Origin: Thermoanaerobacterium saccharolyticum
GTDB taxonomy: Bacteria; Bacillota; Thermoanaerobacteria; Thermoanaerobacterales; Thermoanaerobacteraceae
Assembly (NCBI RefSeq): GCF_000747665.1
Contig: NZ_BBKT01000050.1
Span: forward strand, 1 to 55,309
Direction: 5' to 3'
Length of the DNA: 55,309 bases
Both the position numbers and the translations under genes were made by a program. Each line of letters starts with the position of its first letter. Within the stretch, counting starts at the first letter, position 1. The notes beneath the pieces were generated by a model. The model saw only the letters and a program-made list of their open reading frames with translations. It did no database searches and had not been told where the DNA came from. Of this stretch, positions 28,612-36,780 are shown piece by piece.

Positions 28612-29862
28612 GTGGATAAGTTTGTTATAAATGGAGGAATACCTCTTAAAGGAACAGTTGAGATTAGTGGGGCGAAAAATTCTGCTGTTGCCATACTTCC
28701 TGCTGCTCTTTTAGCAGATACTCCCAGTAGTATTGACAATTTGCCGGAGATAAACGACATAGAATTGCTTAGCAAAATGATTCAGTATCTTGGTGGGAAA
28801 ACCATCAAGAAAGAGCACGAGATGACGATAGACCCGGCAGGCATTAACTCATTTTGCCCTCCCCATGAATTGGCAAGTCAGATGAGAGCTTCGTACTACC
28901 TTATAGGTGCACTTTTAAGCAGGTTTAAAGAGGCTGCTATAGCCATGCCTGGCGGATGTAATATAGGCGTGAGGCCAATTGATCAGCACATAAAGGGATT
29001 TGAAGCATTAGGCGCAAAAACGACTATAGAACATGGAATAATAAGAGTAAAAGCAGATAAGTTAGTGGGGAATCATATATATTTTGATGTTGTAAGCGTA
29101 GGTGCTACTATAAATTTGATGTTAGCTGCCTGTAAAGCTGAAGGCACTACAATACTTGAAAATTGTGCGAAAGAACCTCATGTCGTTGATGTGGCAAATT
29201 TCCTAAATGCAATGGGTGCCAACATAAAAGGTGCTGGTACAGACACCATAAAAATTGTCGGAGTAGACAAGCTTCATGGCTGTAAACATACAGTCATACC
29301 TGATCAGATAGAAGCTGGGACGTATATGGTGGCTGCGGCAGCAACACATGGGGATGTCATCGTGAAAGGCATAATACCGAAGCACTTGGAGTCAATAATC
29401 GCGAAGATGTCTGAGATGGGTGTGAAAATCGAGGAGTACGACGAAGAACTGAGAGTCACGACGGATGGCAGATTGAAAAGAATAGACATTAAGACGCAGC
29501 CATATCCAGGATTTCCTACAGATATGCAACAATTGATGGCAGTACTATTGGCTCTTGCAGATGGCGTCAGCGTTATCACTGAAAATGTGTATGAAGGCAG
29601 GTTTAAATACTTAGATGAGCTTAAGAAGATGGGCGTCAATGCAAAGGTGGAAGGACGCATAGCTGTCATAGAAGGAACTCAAAAGCTTACTGGTGCGCCG
29701 CTTACAGCTACAGACTTAAGGGCTGGTGCAGCTATGGTTATAGCTGGACTTGCAGCAAGTGGCACTACAGAGGTTAAAAATATCTACCATATTGACAGAG
29801 GATATGAGTCGATGGAGAAAAAACTGCAAAAATTAGGCGCAAACATAAAGAGAGTAGAATAA
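28612..29862 (+). CDS. murA: UDP-N-acetylglucosamine 1-carboxyvinyltransferase (MurA)
   Basis: A 416-residue enzyme that transfers enolpyruvate from PEP to UDP-GlcNAc, the first committed step of peptidoglycan synthesis. Start GTG with GAAGGGA upstream. The N-terminal [17 protein letters not shown] motif (Lys22-Asn23) and the catalytic loop [19 protein letters not shown] with Cys116, the residue alkylated by fosfomycin, are present; [15 protein letters not shown] marks the C-terminal domain. Location next to the WalRK genes fits a cell-wall cluster. Confidence 0.96.
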   Translation: MDKFVINGGIPLKGTVEISGAKNSAVAILPAALLADTPSSIDNLPEINDIELLSKMIQYLGGKTIKKEHEMTIDPAGINSFCPPHELASQMRASYYLIGALLSRFKEAAIAMPGGCNIGVRPIDQHIKGFEALGAKTTIEHGIIRVKADKLVGNHIYFDVVSVGATINLMLAACKAEGTTILENCAKEPHVVDVANFLNAMGANIKGAGTDTIKIVGVDKLHGCKHTVIPDQIEAGTYMVAAAATHGDVIVKGIIPKHLESIIAKMSEMGVKIEEYDEELRVTTDGRLKRIDIKTQPYPGFPTDMQQLMAVLLALADGVSVITENVYEGRFKYLDELKKMGVNAKVEGRIAVIEGTQKLTGAPLTATDLRAGAAMVIAGLAASGTTEVKNIYHIDRGYESMEKKLQKLGANIKRVE

Positions 29863-29884
29863 GTCCTCATTAGGACTTATTTTT
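29859..29884 (+). terminator. Terminator after murA
   Basis: ATAAGTCCT/AGGACTTAT stem of 9 bp, CATT loop, then TTTT; it begins within the murA stop codon. Confidence 0.9.
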
Positions 29885-29903
29885 GTACATAAAGTTAGAA
29901 TAA

Positions 29904-29939
29904 ATCACCTCATAATACACATGATAATTGTGAGGTGAT
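29904..29939 (+). promoter_or_regulatory. Inverted repeat that covers the htrA ribosome site
   Basis: ATCACCTCA (29904-29912) is the exact complement of TGAGGTGAT (29931-29939), which contains the htrA Shine-Dalgarno AGGTGA. In mRNA the stem would mask translation initiation; the 18-base loop is AT-rich. Confidence 0.55.
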
Positions 29940-29942
29940 ATG

Positions 29943-31064
29943 ATGCAAAACGGCGACAATAGAAACGTAAAAAGGCCGTCGTATCTTACGACTGTCATAG
30001 TAATAGCTGTAATTACTTCACTTATTTTTACATACATTGCACCGAAATTTCTTTGGGGGAAGGTGATACCTTTACCATACACAAATACTGCTCCACTTAA
30101 AAAAGAAGTTATAATACCTAAAGCAGAGCCTTCTACAATAGCAGAAGCTGTGGCAAAAAAAGACACGCAAGCTGTGGTGGGAATATCGTCTATCGAGTAT
30201 GAAAGGCAGTATTACATATTGGAAAAACAGGTAGAAGGCGTAGGATCCGGATTTATTGTAGACAAAAACGGGTACATTATTACAAATAACCATGTGGCAA
30301 GTCCTGAGTCAAAGAAGCTTACCATCTATTTAAGCGATGGAAGTACGCTACCTGGTAAAGTTTTGTGGTCTGACTCTACATTGGATCTTTCGGTTATTAA
30401 AATCAATGCCAAAAATCTACCTATTATCTCATTAGGAGATTCAGATAAGATTGTGGTAGGCCAAACTGTGATAGCTATAGGCAATCCTTTGGGACTTCGC
30501 TTTGAAAGGACAGTAACATCTGGCATAATAAGCGCTTTAAACAGAAGCCTGCCATTAGAAGAAAATAACAGACAAAAAATCATGGAAGATCTCATACAGA
30601 CAGATGCATCGATAAATCCCGGCAATAGCGGCGGCCCTTTAGTAGATGCACAAGGAAACGCAATAGGCATCAATACGGCGAAAGTCACGACAGCAGAGGG
30701 ATTGGGTTTTGCTATACCAATCAATATTGTAAAGCCTATCATCAAAAAAGTGATTGAAACAGGTACATTTAAAGCACCTTATTTAGGCATAGTGGGATAT
30801 GACAGAGAGATAGCCAGCTATATAAATGCTGATGTGGTTATAGCTGAGGGAATATACGTTGCTGACATAGATCCTTTAGGTCCAGCAGAAAAGGCTGGTA
30901 TTAAAAAAGGATATATACTTTTAGAGGTCGATGGAAAACCTGTTGATACAATGGTGCAGCTTAAAACTGTAATATATTCGAGAAATATAGGTGACAAAGT
31001 AAGTGTGAAGTACAGAACATTGACGGGGAATATTGGGATGACTACAATAACGTTGGGAAAATGA
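29943..31064 (+). CDS. htrA: HtrA/DegP-type membrane-anchored serine protease with PDZ domain
   Basis: About 373 residues (two adjacent ATGs; the second, 29943, has better spacing to AGGTGA). A membrane helix (about 14-36) anchors an extracytoplasmic trypsin-like domain with the triad His118 (TNNHV), Asp149 (TLDLSVIKI) and Ser230 (NPGNSGGP), numbered from the first ATG. A PDZ domain (about 275-370) contains APYLGIVG and PAEKAGIKKGYILLEVDG. HtrA degrades misfolded surface proteins and is commonly linked to WalRK in Firmicutes. Confidence 0.94.
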   Translation: MQNGDNRNVKRPSYLTTVIVIAVITSLIFTYIAPKFLWGKVIPLPYTNTAPLKKEVIIPKAEPSTIAEAVAKKDTQAVVGISSIEYERQYYILEKQVEGVGSGFIVDKNGYIITNNHVASPESKKLTIYLSDGSTLPGKVLWSDSTLDLSVIKINAKNLPIISLGDSDKIVVGQTVIAIGNPLGLRFERTVTSGIISALNRSLPLEENNRQKIMEDLIQTDASINPGNSGGPLVDAQGNAIGINTAKVTTAEGLGFAIPINIVKPIIKKVIETGTFKAPYLGIVGYDREIASYINADVVIAEGIYVADIDPLGPAEKAGIKKGYILLEVDGKPVDTMVQLKTVIYSRNIGDKVSVKYRTLTGNIGMTTITLGK

Positions 31065-31076
31065 GGAGAAATTACT

Positions 31077-31244
31077 ATGTACGTTGTTTGTGAAAAACAT
31101 TTGGAGGATGCCATTGAAGAATTTGTAGATGTGTATGAGCAACCGCCAGATATATACATGCTTGACGATGTATCATTTACTGATTGGTTGGCGCCCCATA
31201 AGTGCGATTTTTGTGATGATATTCCTAAGTACCTTGTTGTATAA
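31077..31244 (+). CDS. CxxH/CxxC family small zinc-binding-type protein
   Basis: 55 residues from ATG 31077 with GAGGAGA upstream, starting 12 bases after htrA. Cys5-x-x-His8 (MYVVCEKHLEDAIEEF) and Cys43-x-x-Cys46 (CDFC) form a likely zinc site. A short 'CxxH/CxxC' protein lies between htrA and rlmH in Bacillus and relatives (BA_5709 family), which matches both sequence and position exactly. No function is established for the family. Confidence 0.82.
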   Translation: MYVVCEKHLEDAIEEFVDVYEQPPDIYMLDDVSFTDWLAPHKCDFCDDIPKYLVV

Positions 31245-31257
31245 TGGAGGGAGAATT

Positions 31258-31737
31258 TTGAATATAGACGTAATTGCAGTTGGAAAGGTAAAAGAAAAAT
31301 TTATATTAGATGGAATACGAGAATACGTCAAAAGATTGAAGCCATACTGCAATATAAACATAATTGAAGTAAACGATGAAAAAGCTCCTGAAGGTCTAAG
31401 TGAAAAAGAGAAAGAAGCTATTATGTTGAAAGAAGGTTCTAAAATCATCGATAAGATTAGAAAAGGAAGCTTTATAATTTCCCTTTGCATAGAAGGAAAA
31501 CAAATGGATTCGGTGGAATTTGCCCGCTATATAGAAGATGTCATGACAGCGGGCAATTCTAATATTACATTTGTAATAGGAGGGTCTTTAGGCTTACACG
31601 ACGATATAAAGTCTATGTCAGATTTGAAGCTATCATTTTCAAAAATGACATTTCCACATATGCTTATGCGGCTTATATTGATAGAGCAAATCTACAGAGC
31701 ATTTAAGATAATGAAGGGTGAAACGTATCATAAATGA
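31258..31737 (+). CDS. rlmH: 23S rRNA pseudouridine-1915 N3-methyltransferase (RlmH)
   Basis: 159 residues from TTG 31258 with AGGGAG in front (MNIDVIAVGKVKEKFILDGI). It is a SPOUT methyltransferase that methylates pseudouridine 1915 in helix 69 of 23S rRNA. Hallmarks: FVIGGSLGLHDD in the SAM-binding knot, LSFSKMTFPHMLMRLILIEQ, and the ending YRAFKIMKGETYHK, which is nearly invariant in RlmH. Complete and intact, it closes the conserved WalRK neighbourhood. Confidence 0.97.
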   Translation: MNIDVIAVGKVKEKFILDGIREYVKRLKPYCNINIIEVNDEKAPEGLSEKEKEAIMLKEGSKIIDKIRKGSFIISLCIEGKQMDSVEFARYIEDVMTAGNSNITFVIGGSLGLHDDIKSMSDLKLSFSKMTFPHMLMRLILIEQIYRAFKIMKGETYHK

Positions 31738-31822
31738 TGGAAAGATAATATTGTTTTATAACTTTTAGATGAATAAATGGTATAATATAATTGTGTATTC
31801 TTTTATGAAAGGTAGTGTTGTC

Positions 31823-32020
31823 ATGAATACCGCCAAAAAGATTTTATTAAAACTTATAGATGAAATTCCAGAAAGCCAAATTCCAGAAGTGATTGATTTT
31901 ATCAGTTTTTTGAAAGCAAAAAAAGATAATCAAGTATTTAAAGATTTAGAGTTGGCAAGTGAAAGTAGCATGGACTTTTGGAATAACGACATTGATGATG
32001 AGGTATGGAACAATGTATAA
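31823..32020 (+). CDS. Small antitoxin-like protein (DUF2281-like)
   Basis: 65 residues from ATG 31823 (GAAAGGTAG upstream): MNTAKKILLKLIDEIPESQI, then PEVIDFISFLKAKK and an acidic tail rich in Asp/Glu/Trp. The 'L..L..LPE..I.EVIDFI.FLK.K' pattern occurs in DUF2281-type antitoxins. Its stop overlaps the start of the MazF-like gene (ATGTATAA), the usual antitoxin-first coupled order. The acidic tail would wrap the toxin. Confidence 0.7.
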   Translation: MNTAKKILLKLIDEIPESQIPEVIDFISFLKAKKDNQVFKDLELASESSMDFWNNDIDDEVWNNV

Positions 32021-32334
32021 GCAAGGAGATATTTTGCTGATCCCCATACCATTTAGCGATTTAACCTCAAGTAAAAAAAGGCCTGTTCTTGTTTTATCAA
32101 ATGATGACTATAATAAAAAAAACAGATGATGTGATTGTGGCAGCAATTACTTCAAACATTACACCTGTTCTTATTTCGAATAAAGATATGCAAGAAGGAA
32201 ATTTAGATGTTGACTCATGTGTACGGGTGGATAAAATATATACACTTTCGCAGAACATTGTTATTAATAAGTTTGGAACAGTAAAGCCTGAAGTTCTAAA
32301 CAAAATAAAGGAAAAGTTAAACAAACTTATATGA
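32013..32334 (+). pseudogene. MazF/PemK-like endoribonuclease toxin, frameshifted in an A8 run
   Basis: ATG 32013 gives MYKQGDILLIPIPFSDLTSS then KKRPVLVLSNDDYN, the GD(I/V)...F...(K)RP.LV.S pattern of MazF/PemK mRNA interferases, and breaks in the A8 at 32115-32122. One A less joins KKTDDVIVAAITSNITPVLI and a C-terminal 'VRVDKIYTLSQNIVINKFGT', the conserved second half. The full protein would be about 106 residues, the normal size. If the frameshift is real the toxin is dead and the antitoxin is an orphan. Confidence 0.82.
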
Positions 32335-32389
32335 GAATAAGATAATATTTCTATTATTTTTATAGTTATGTATTGCGTTTTAGTTTATT

Positions 32390-32585
32390 TATAAAGTTTG
32401 TAATACAGATTGCAAAGAGCCTTCATGTAAGTACAGATTATCTTTTATTCGGGATAAGCGAAGCAGAAAATAAAAATAACGAGGGAAAAGAGGATGTGCT
32501 AATAGAATTGCTTAATAAATGTACAGACAGGGAACGTAAAATTGCAGAAGAAATATTAAAACTTTTGGTTACATATATAAAATAG
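32390..32585 (+). pseudogene. C-terminal fragment of an XRE-family HTH regulator
   Basis: 'QIAKSLHVSTDYLLFG' is the signature of the last helix of Cro/C1-type HTH domains ('KIAKSLNVSTDYLLFG'), followed by an acidic linker and the helical tail DVLIELLNKCTDRERKIAEE. The first four HTH helices and a start codon are absent; upstream is AT-rich DNA without homology. It is a truncated remnant, so DNA binding is lost. Confidence 0.7.
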
Positions 32586-32704
32586 TCAAAGTGCAGTTAC
32601 TACAATAGCATCTTATTTTTTTGTCTCTTTTATTAAAGATTTAAACATATAGTGATGTTATAGAGTTTTAAAACATGCGTGATTTTACATGTGCTTTTGT
32701 GCAG

Positions 32705-32732
32705 TTGACATAAAGTATATGTGTATTAAAAT
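32705..32732 (+). promoter_or_regulatory. Sigma-A promoter of the vapB remnant
   Basis: TTGACA (32705-32710), 16-base spacer, TAAAAT (32727-32732), followed by GAAGGTG and the ATG at 32756. Confidence 0.7.
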
Positions 32733-32755
32733 TCACGTAAGAAGGTGTATAATTT

Positions 32756-32850
32756 ATGCATACAAATATTGTTATAGATGATAAGCTTATCGAAGAAGCT
32801 TTGAAGATAACCGGGATAAAGACAAAGAAGGAAATTGTCAATATAGCTTT
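32756..32850 (+). pseudogene. Truncated VapB-type antitoxin
   Basis: ATG 32756 begins MHTNIVIDDKLIEEALKITG, then IKTKKEIVNIAL, the ribbon-helix-helix N-terminus of type II VapB antitoxins ('RTNI.IDD.L..EAL..TG..TKKE.V..AL'). The homology stops around 32845, where the sequence runs into the 3' end of the convergent ERCC4 nuclease gene; the continued frame is out-of-family sequence. The neck and toxin-binding tail and the VapC partner are missing, as if the nuclease block was inserted here. Confidence 0.75.
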
Positions 32851-33914
32851 ACTTTTGTCCAAGTGCTGCCTTTTCCTCTTCCTTGACTTATTATTAAACC
32901 TTCTTTTTTAAGGTCATTTAGTACCTTTCTAATTATGGAGTCGGAGGCATTACTAAATCTATTTCTTAAGTCGCTTATTGTAAAATCTCCATCAATATTT
33001 TCAAGAATTTCTTTTCTAATGTCATAATAAATTCCGCCTGTAAAATCATTCTTCGTTTGATATTTTGATATTTCTTCTGCAACTGCATCAGGTATTGATT
33101 CGCTTTCGTGTGATATAATGGCTTGGAAAAACCTTAATGTCCATTCATTAGCCAATTTTCTATTGCCAGCAAAGACAATTTGAAATTTTGGATGGAATAC
33201 AAAAAGCTCAGCTATCACCTTTGCTATATATGACGGCGTATAGACGCTTAATTTGTCAGGGTTTAAGTAATCAGAATAGTTGGCTTCAATGACAAGTGCC
33301 GAATGCTTGTATTTTTCCAATTCACCTAGCTTCTGATGTAAAATTGGCAAATTAGCGATGTCGGCTCTAAAGTTTTCAAAACTTTTCCTTTCTACGACGG
33401 CTTCTATTTCATTATTATAAAATAATGCGTAATCACCTGCTGGTAACTGTACTCTCTCAACAATGCAATTAGTAAATTTCCAAGGATACTTTTCATTTGT
33501 ATCAATTAATATGTGAAGATCATTGTTTCCTTTTGCAGTCAACTTGACACGAGGCTTATGCTCCTTTAAGCCCTGCTGTGTTCTCCAAAATATCTGTTCG
33601 TATTCCCCTTCTTTATTTTTGTATTTCTTTTTAAGGAATAGAAATTCACACCTTTTATTTACACCGCGGTCTAAAACTACAGACAGACGCTTGCCATACC
33701 GATCAATTGATATGATTGGTACTTTCTCCACGATTTTATAATCATCAGATGAACCATCGCTTGTATCTTTAAGGCAAAATATCTGGCTTCCTGCACCAGG
33801 CCATTTATTCTGCACAAACAATGATAAAATCACTGTATCGTCTTTCTTGATGCTAAGTCTGTATGGAAATTTATCGCTTTTTGTTGATTCAAGTATCCAT
33901 AAAAGATTGCTCAT
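32838..33914 (-). CDS. ERCC4/XPF-type nuclease with C-terminal winged helix
   Basis: 358 residues. A unique N-terminal region (1-130) is followed by an ERCC4 nuclease domain (about 133-260): ILIDTNEKYPW (Asp138, Glu141), LPAGDYAL (Gly160-Asp161) and VVERKSFENFRADIANLP (Glu175-Arg-Lys177), the GDxnERKx3D core of XPF/Mus81 nucleases. A C-terminal winged-helix-like domain (about 293-358, 'FTISDLRNRF' to 'EGLIISQGRGKGSTW') follows. Such proteins are expected to cut branched or flap DNA. It is a single gene in a stretch of TA and IS fragments, its end overlaps the broken vapB, and no partner gene is beside it. A role in defence or mobile-element biology is inference. Confidence 0.82.
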   Translation of the reverse strand: MSNLLWILESTKSDKFPYRLSIKKDDTVILSLFVQNKWPGAGSQIFCLKDTSDGSSDDYKIVEKVPIISIDRYGKRLSVVLDRGVNKRCEFLFLKKKYKNKEGEYEQIFWRTQQGLKEHKPRVKLTAKGNNDLHILIDTNEKYPWKFTNCIVERVQLPAGDYALFYNNEIEAVVERKSFENFRADIANLPILHQKLGELEKYKHSALVIEANYSDYLNPDKLSVYTPSYIAKVIAELFVFHPKFQIVFAGNRKLANEWTLRFFQAIISHESESIPDAVAEEISKYQTKNDFTGGIYYDIRKEILENIDGDFTISDLRNRFSNASDSIIRKVLNDLKKEGLIISQGRGKGSTWTKVKLY

Positions 33915-34006
33915 AATGACCCTTTCCTAAATATGATTTTATTACACATCTATTTTATTATAAGAAGGAGGTCATTACAACTTTTTTCATACAATAAATA
34001 CCGTTT

Positions 34007-34073
34007 TAGTACTTTCGTATTAAAAAATTAGTACTTTTGGTCAATTGAAATATTTATGAGGTGGATATATTAT
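34007..34073 (+). promoter_or_regulatory. Promoter with paired TAGTACTTT repeats
   Basis: Two direct copies of TAGTACTTT start at 34007 and 34029 (22 bp apart), followed by TTGAAA (34045-34050), 17 bases, and TATTAT (34068-34073). An equivalent arrangement occurs at 54028-54095. The repeat spacing of about two helix turns suits a dimeric activator such as a LytTR-type response regulator (inference). Confidence 0.6.
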
Positions 34074-34209
34074 AAAGTTAAGGGAATTACCGGTAAGTTC
34101 TCGGACATAAGAATTTGATTGATGAGTTTTAAAAAATGTAAAAATACCATGTACAAAGTGAAAATATTATTAAGAATAAAAATAATAGTATAATGATAGA
34201 AGATGTAAC

Positions 34210-34359
34210 ATGATGAGTATTTTTAATAATAAAAAGTTTGCTTCGGAGTTGATTTCAGTATTGATAGTATTAATATTATGCAGCCAAGTATTTGCATATG
34301 AAAAATCAATGGAATATGATTTTAACGAAGGCTTGAAAGAAGTCTCCCATCCTCTATAG
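34210..34359 (+). pseudogene. Small secreted or membrane peptide, 3' end interrupted by the TnpB element
   Basis: ATG 34210 encodes MMSIFNNKKF, then a hydrophobic signal-like segment (ASELISVLIVLILCSQVFAY) and EKSMEYDFNEGLKE, after which the IS hairpin is read to a TAG at 34357. Deleting the element restores GLKEVIFRR* and leaves AGGAG in front of the vanZ-like gene, so this peptide and vanZ were probably one operon under the TAGTACTTT promoter. The role is unknown; a secreted signalling peptide or bacteriocin-like product is possible. Confidence 0.5.
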
Positions 34360-34448
34360 GTGGGAGATGAATTTCTATTGTCTGCCATAGAATAATATGT
34401 CATAATATACACAGAGAATTTTATCGTAGAAAGCCAAGGTGAGAAAAA

Positions 34449-35547
34449 ATGGTGATATGTCAGCATTTTCTCATAGAACCAACAAAAGAGCAAGAAGAAA
34501 AGCTTTTTCATACATTATATCTTTGCCGCAAATTATACAACTATTCACTGGAACAGAGGATAAAACATTACAAAGAATATGGCAAAGGACTTACGTACAA
34601 AGAACAGCAAAACATGCTTCCAAAATATAAAAAAAGAACATCCAGAATACAAAACAGTACAGTCACAGATATTGCAGGATGTATTGAGAAGATTAGATAG
34701 AGCATATAAAAACTTCTTTGACAAAAGAGCAAAATATCCTAAATTCAAAGACAAATATCACTATACATCGATAACACTTCCACAATGTGAAGCAAAAAGA
34801 AACTTTGGCAAAGAAGGATATGTATATATAAAAAATATAGGGTATATAAAAATCAAAGCACATAAAGACTTCGATCCGACAAAAGTCAAAACAATAAACA
34901 TAAAATACCATGCAGAAAAATGGTATATTAATCTGTCAGTTGAAATAGAAGAAGAGAAAGAAAAACCAGTCATATTAGAAAGAGCAATAGGAATAGACAA
35001 AGGAATAAACTCAATAGCTGCAACATCAGATGGAGAATTATACTTAAATCCAAGATGGCTTCAAAAAGCAGAAAAGAAACTAAAGAAACTGCAAAGACAA
35101 TTATCAAGAAAAAAGAAAGGAAGCAACAATAGAGAAAAGCAAAAGAAGAGATTGGCGAAACTTCATGAAAAAGTAGCAAATCAGAGAAGGGATTATCTAC
35201 ACAAGATAAGCTATAACATAGTAAAAAACAATGACATTATATGCGTTGAAGATTTGCAAGTAAAAAATATGATGAAAAATCATAAACTTGCAAAATCAAT
35301 AGCAAATGCAGGATGGAGAATGTTGGATAAATATCTACAGTATAAAATGGAAAGAGAAGGAAAAATATTCATAAAAGTAAATCCAGCATATACATCGCAA
35401 AAATGCTCAAGATGCGGAAAAATAGTGGGAAAAGATTTATCTGTAAGAGTACACAGATGTGAGTGCGGATTAGAGATAGACAGAGATGTAAATGCAGCGA
35501 TAAATATATTGCATGAAGGATTAAGGCAACTGGGTATAGTAGCATAA
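34449..35547 (+). pseudogene. tnpB: TnpB RNA-guided nuclease, frameshifted in an A7 run
   Basis: TnpB is the transposon-encoded ancestor of Cas12 and cuts DNA matching its omega RNA. The start MVICQHFLIEPTKEQEEKLF breaks at the A7 at 34629-34635; removing one A joins KYKKEHPEYKTVQSQILQDV to the rest for about 365 residues, the normal length. RuvC-like acidic motifs are AIGIDKGINSIAA (Asp), IICVEDLQVKNM (Glu) and EIDRDVNAAINI (Asp), with the zinc finger CSRCGK...CECG between the last two. The gene ends inside the omega-RNA region of the element. Confidence 0.9.
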
Positions 35548-35690
35548 AATCGTGATGATATTTTTTGTAGGGAAGGTTCCTCCCGAAGTTACGCCTATGG
35601 AGATTGTGTAAGACCTGCTGTGAATAAACAGCAGGCAACGGTCGATGAAATAGGAAGCTCCATCCTCTATAGGATGGAGTAGGTTCACGT
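35470..35690 (+). ncRNA. Putative omega (right-end) RNA of the TnpB element
   Basis: TnpB elements encode their guide RNA from the 3' part of tnpB through the right end, with the guide taken from the flank. This stretch has the expected run of hairpins, including GACCTGCTG..CAGCAGG near 35610-35637 and the right-end stem at 35658-35679. If functional, the guide would begin in GTTATATTCAGGAGATG after about 35699. Confidence 0.5.
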
Positions 35691-35712
35691 TATATTCAGG
35701 AGATGAATTATT

Positions 35713-36279
35713 TTGGGAATGAATTTTCCGATAGGGTTAAAAGTTATTTTGTTTATTTTCTTCATTCCTCTTATTATAAAACAATTTAAGTTGACAAAAA
35801 ATATTGTTATGGTTACATTTATAACAGGGTTTATTATTTATGCAATTGAATTAATAAGTGTAGTGTTTTTCCCGATTACATTTTATCCACCTATGCCTAA
35901 TTATACTCCAAATGTAAATATTGTTCCTATGAAAGATATAATAATTCTTATGAGATTACAACCAATTAATATAGTTATAAAAAATGTGGTTGGGAATATT
36001 ATACTTTTTATTCCGTTTGGCTTTTTTGTGCCGATAATATATAGAAATATGAACAAATTTAATTATACGTTATTGTTGGGTTTGTATTTTTCAATATTCA
36101 TAGAAATTGTTCAATTTATTATTGATTATTTAACAAAGTATCCCAATCATACATCTGATGTTAATGATGTTATATTGAATATTATTGGATTAATATTGGG
36201 CTTTATAATTCAAAGAGGAATTAGAAAAGTATCTTTTATGGCGAACTATATTAATAATGTTGCAAATAAAATTGAATAA
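35713..36279 (+). CDS. VanZ-family membrane protein
   Basis: 188 residues from a TTG at 35713 (ATG 35719 in the same frame; AGGAG at 35698 favours the TTG). Membrane segments lie at about 6-22, 30-50, 85-108, 116-138 and 150-170. 'NIVGN.ILFIPFGFF.P' and 'SIFIEIVQF...YL....SDVNDVILNIIG..LG' are the VanZ-like hallmarks (the vancomycin/teicoplanin resistance accessory family, whose biochemical role is unclear). A TnpB element lies between it and a small secreted peptide gene. Confidence 0.82.
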   Translation: MGMNFPIGLKVILFIFFIPLIIKQFKLTKNIVMVTFITGFIIYAIELISVVFFPITFYPPMPNYTPNVNIVPMKDIIILMRLQPINIVIKNVVGNIILFIPFGFFVPIIYRNMNKFNYTLLLGLYFSIFIEIVQFIIDYLTKYPNHTSDVNDVILNIIGLILGFIIQRGIRKVSFMANYINNVANKIE

Positions 36280-36312
36280 TCAGATATGGTAGCAATTAAT
36301 GCTTATTCCCGG

Positions 36313-36340
36313 AGGGCAGATATTAATCTGTCCTTTGTTT
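36313..36340 (+). terminator. Terminator after the vanZ-like gene
   Basis: AGGGCAGA/TCTGTCCT stem (one G-U pair), TATTAA loop, then TTGTTT. Confidence 0.6.
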
Positions 36341-36532
36341 ATTATTGATAAGAAAAATTAAAAAATTTATTAAAAACATTAAGAATTTATTAAGAAATGT
36401 TAAGTTTTGGTTACATAAAAAGGAATTCAAAAGTTTTTGTAGAAATATGATTATAGAAAAAATACAAAAATAAATTTGGCATATTTTAGAAGTTGTTAAT
36501 ATTTTAACTTTATTGTAATAAGGGAGATCGAG

Positions 36533-36697
36533 ATGGAGTATGAAGTCATAAAATATGATACCCATAAGCATTTGTTTGATGAAGCATGGGGAAGATGTAC
36601 AAAAAGAGGACTTAATCAAGACACAAAACCGTTTATGTTTGTATCAGATCTTTACATTTCCGATGATGGTACTATGTCAAGAAAAAGTACAAATTAA
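36533..36697 (+). CDS. Short hypothetical protein beside the IS3 element
   Basis: 54 residues from ATG 36533 with AGGGAGA upstream: MEYEVIKYDTHKHLFDEAWG and later PFMFVSDLYISDDGTMSRK. The family is not recognised. It ends 36 bp before the presumed IS3 end region, so it may be the N-terminal part of a longer gene truncated by insertion. Confidence 0.35.
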   Translation: MEYEVIKYDTHKHLFDEAWGRCTKRGLNQDTKPFMFVSDLYISDDGTMSRKSTN

Positions 36698-36780
36698 AAT
36701 GAGCAAGTTATTCCCTAGTATTTCCGTACGTATTAAATTATGAATTTCAAGCAGAGAATGTCTTTATGCATATTTATTGC

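Larger units (their letters stand above)
34340..35698 (+). mobile_element. IS605-family element carrying only tnpB (IS1341 type)
   Basis: The left end has the hairpin CTCCCA/TGGGAG (about 34344-34364). The right end has CTCCATCCT CTAT AGGATGGAG (35658-35679) followed by TAGGTTCAC. Both arms share TCCTCTATAGG. No tnpA is present, so mobility needs a transposase in trans. The boundaries are set by the hairpins and by the reconstruction of the interrupted peptide gene, good to a few bases. Confidence 0.85.
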
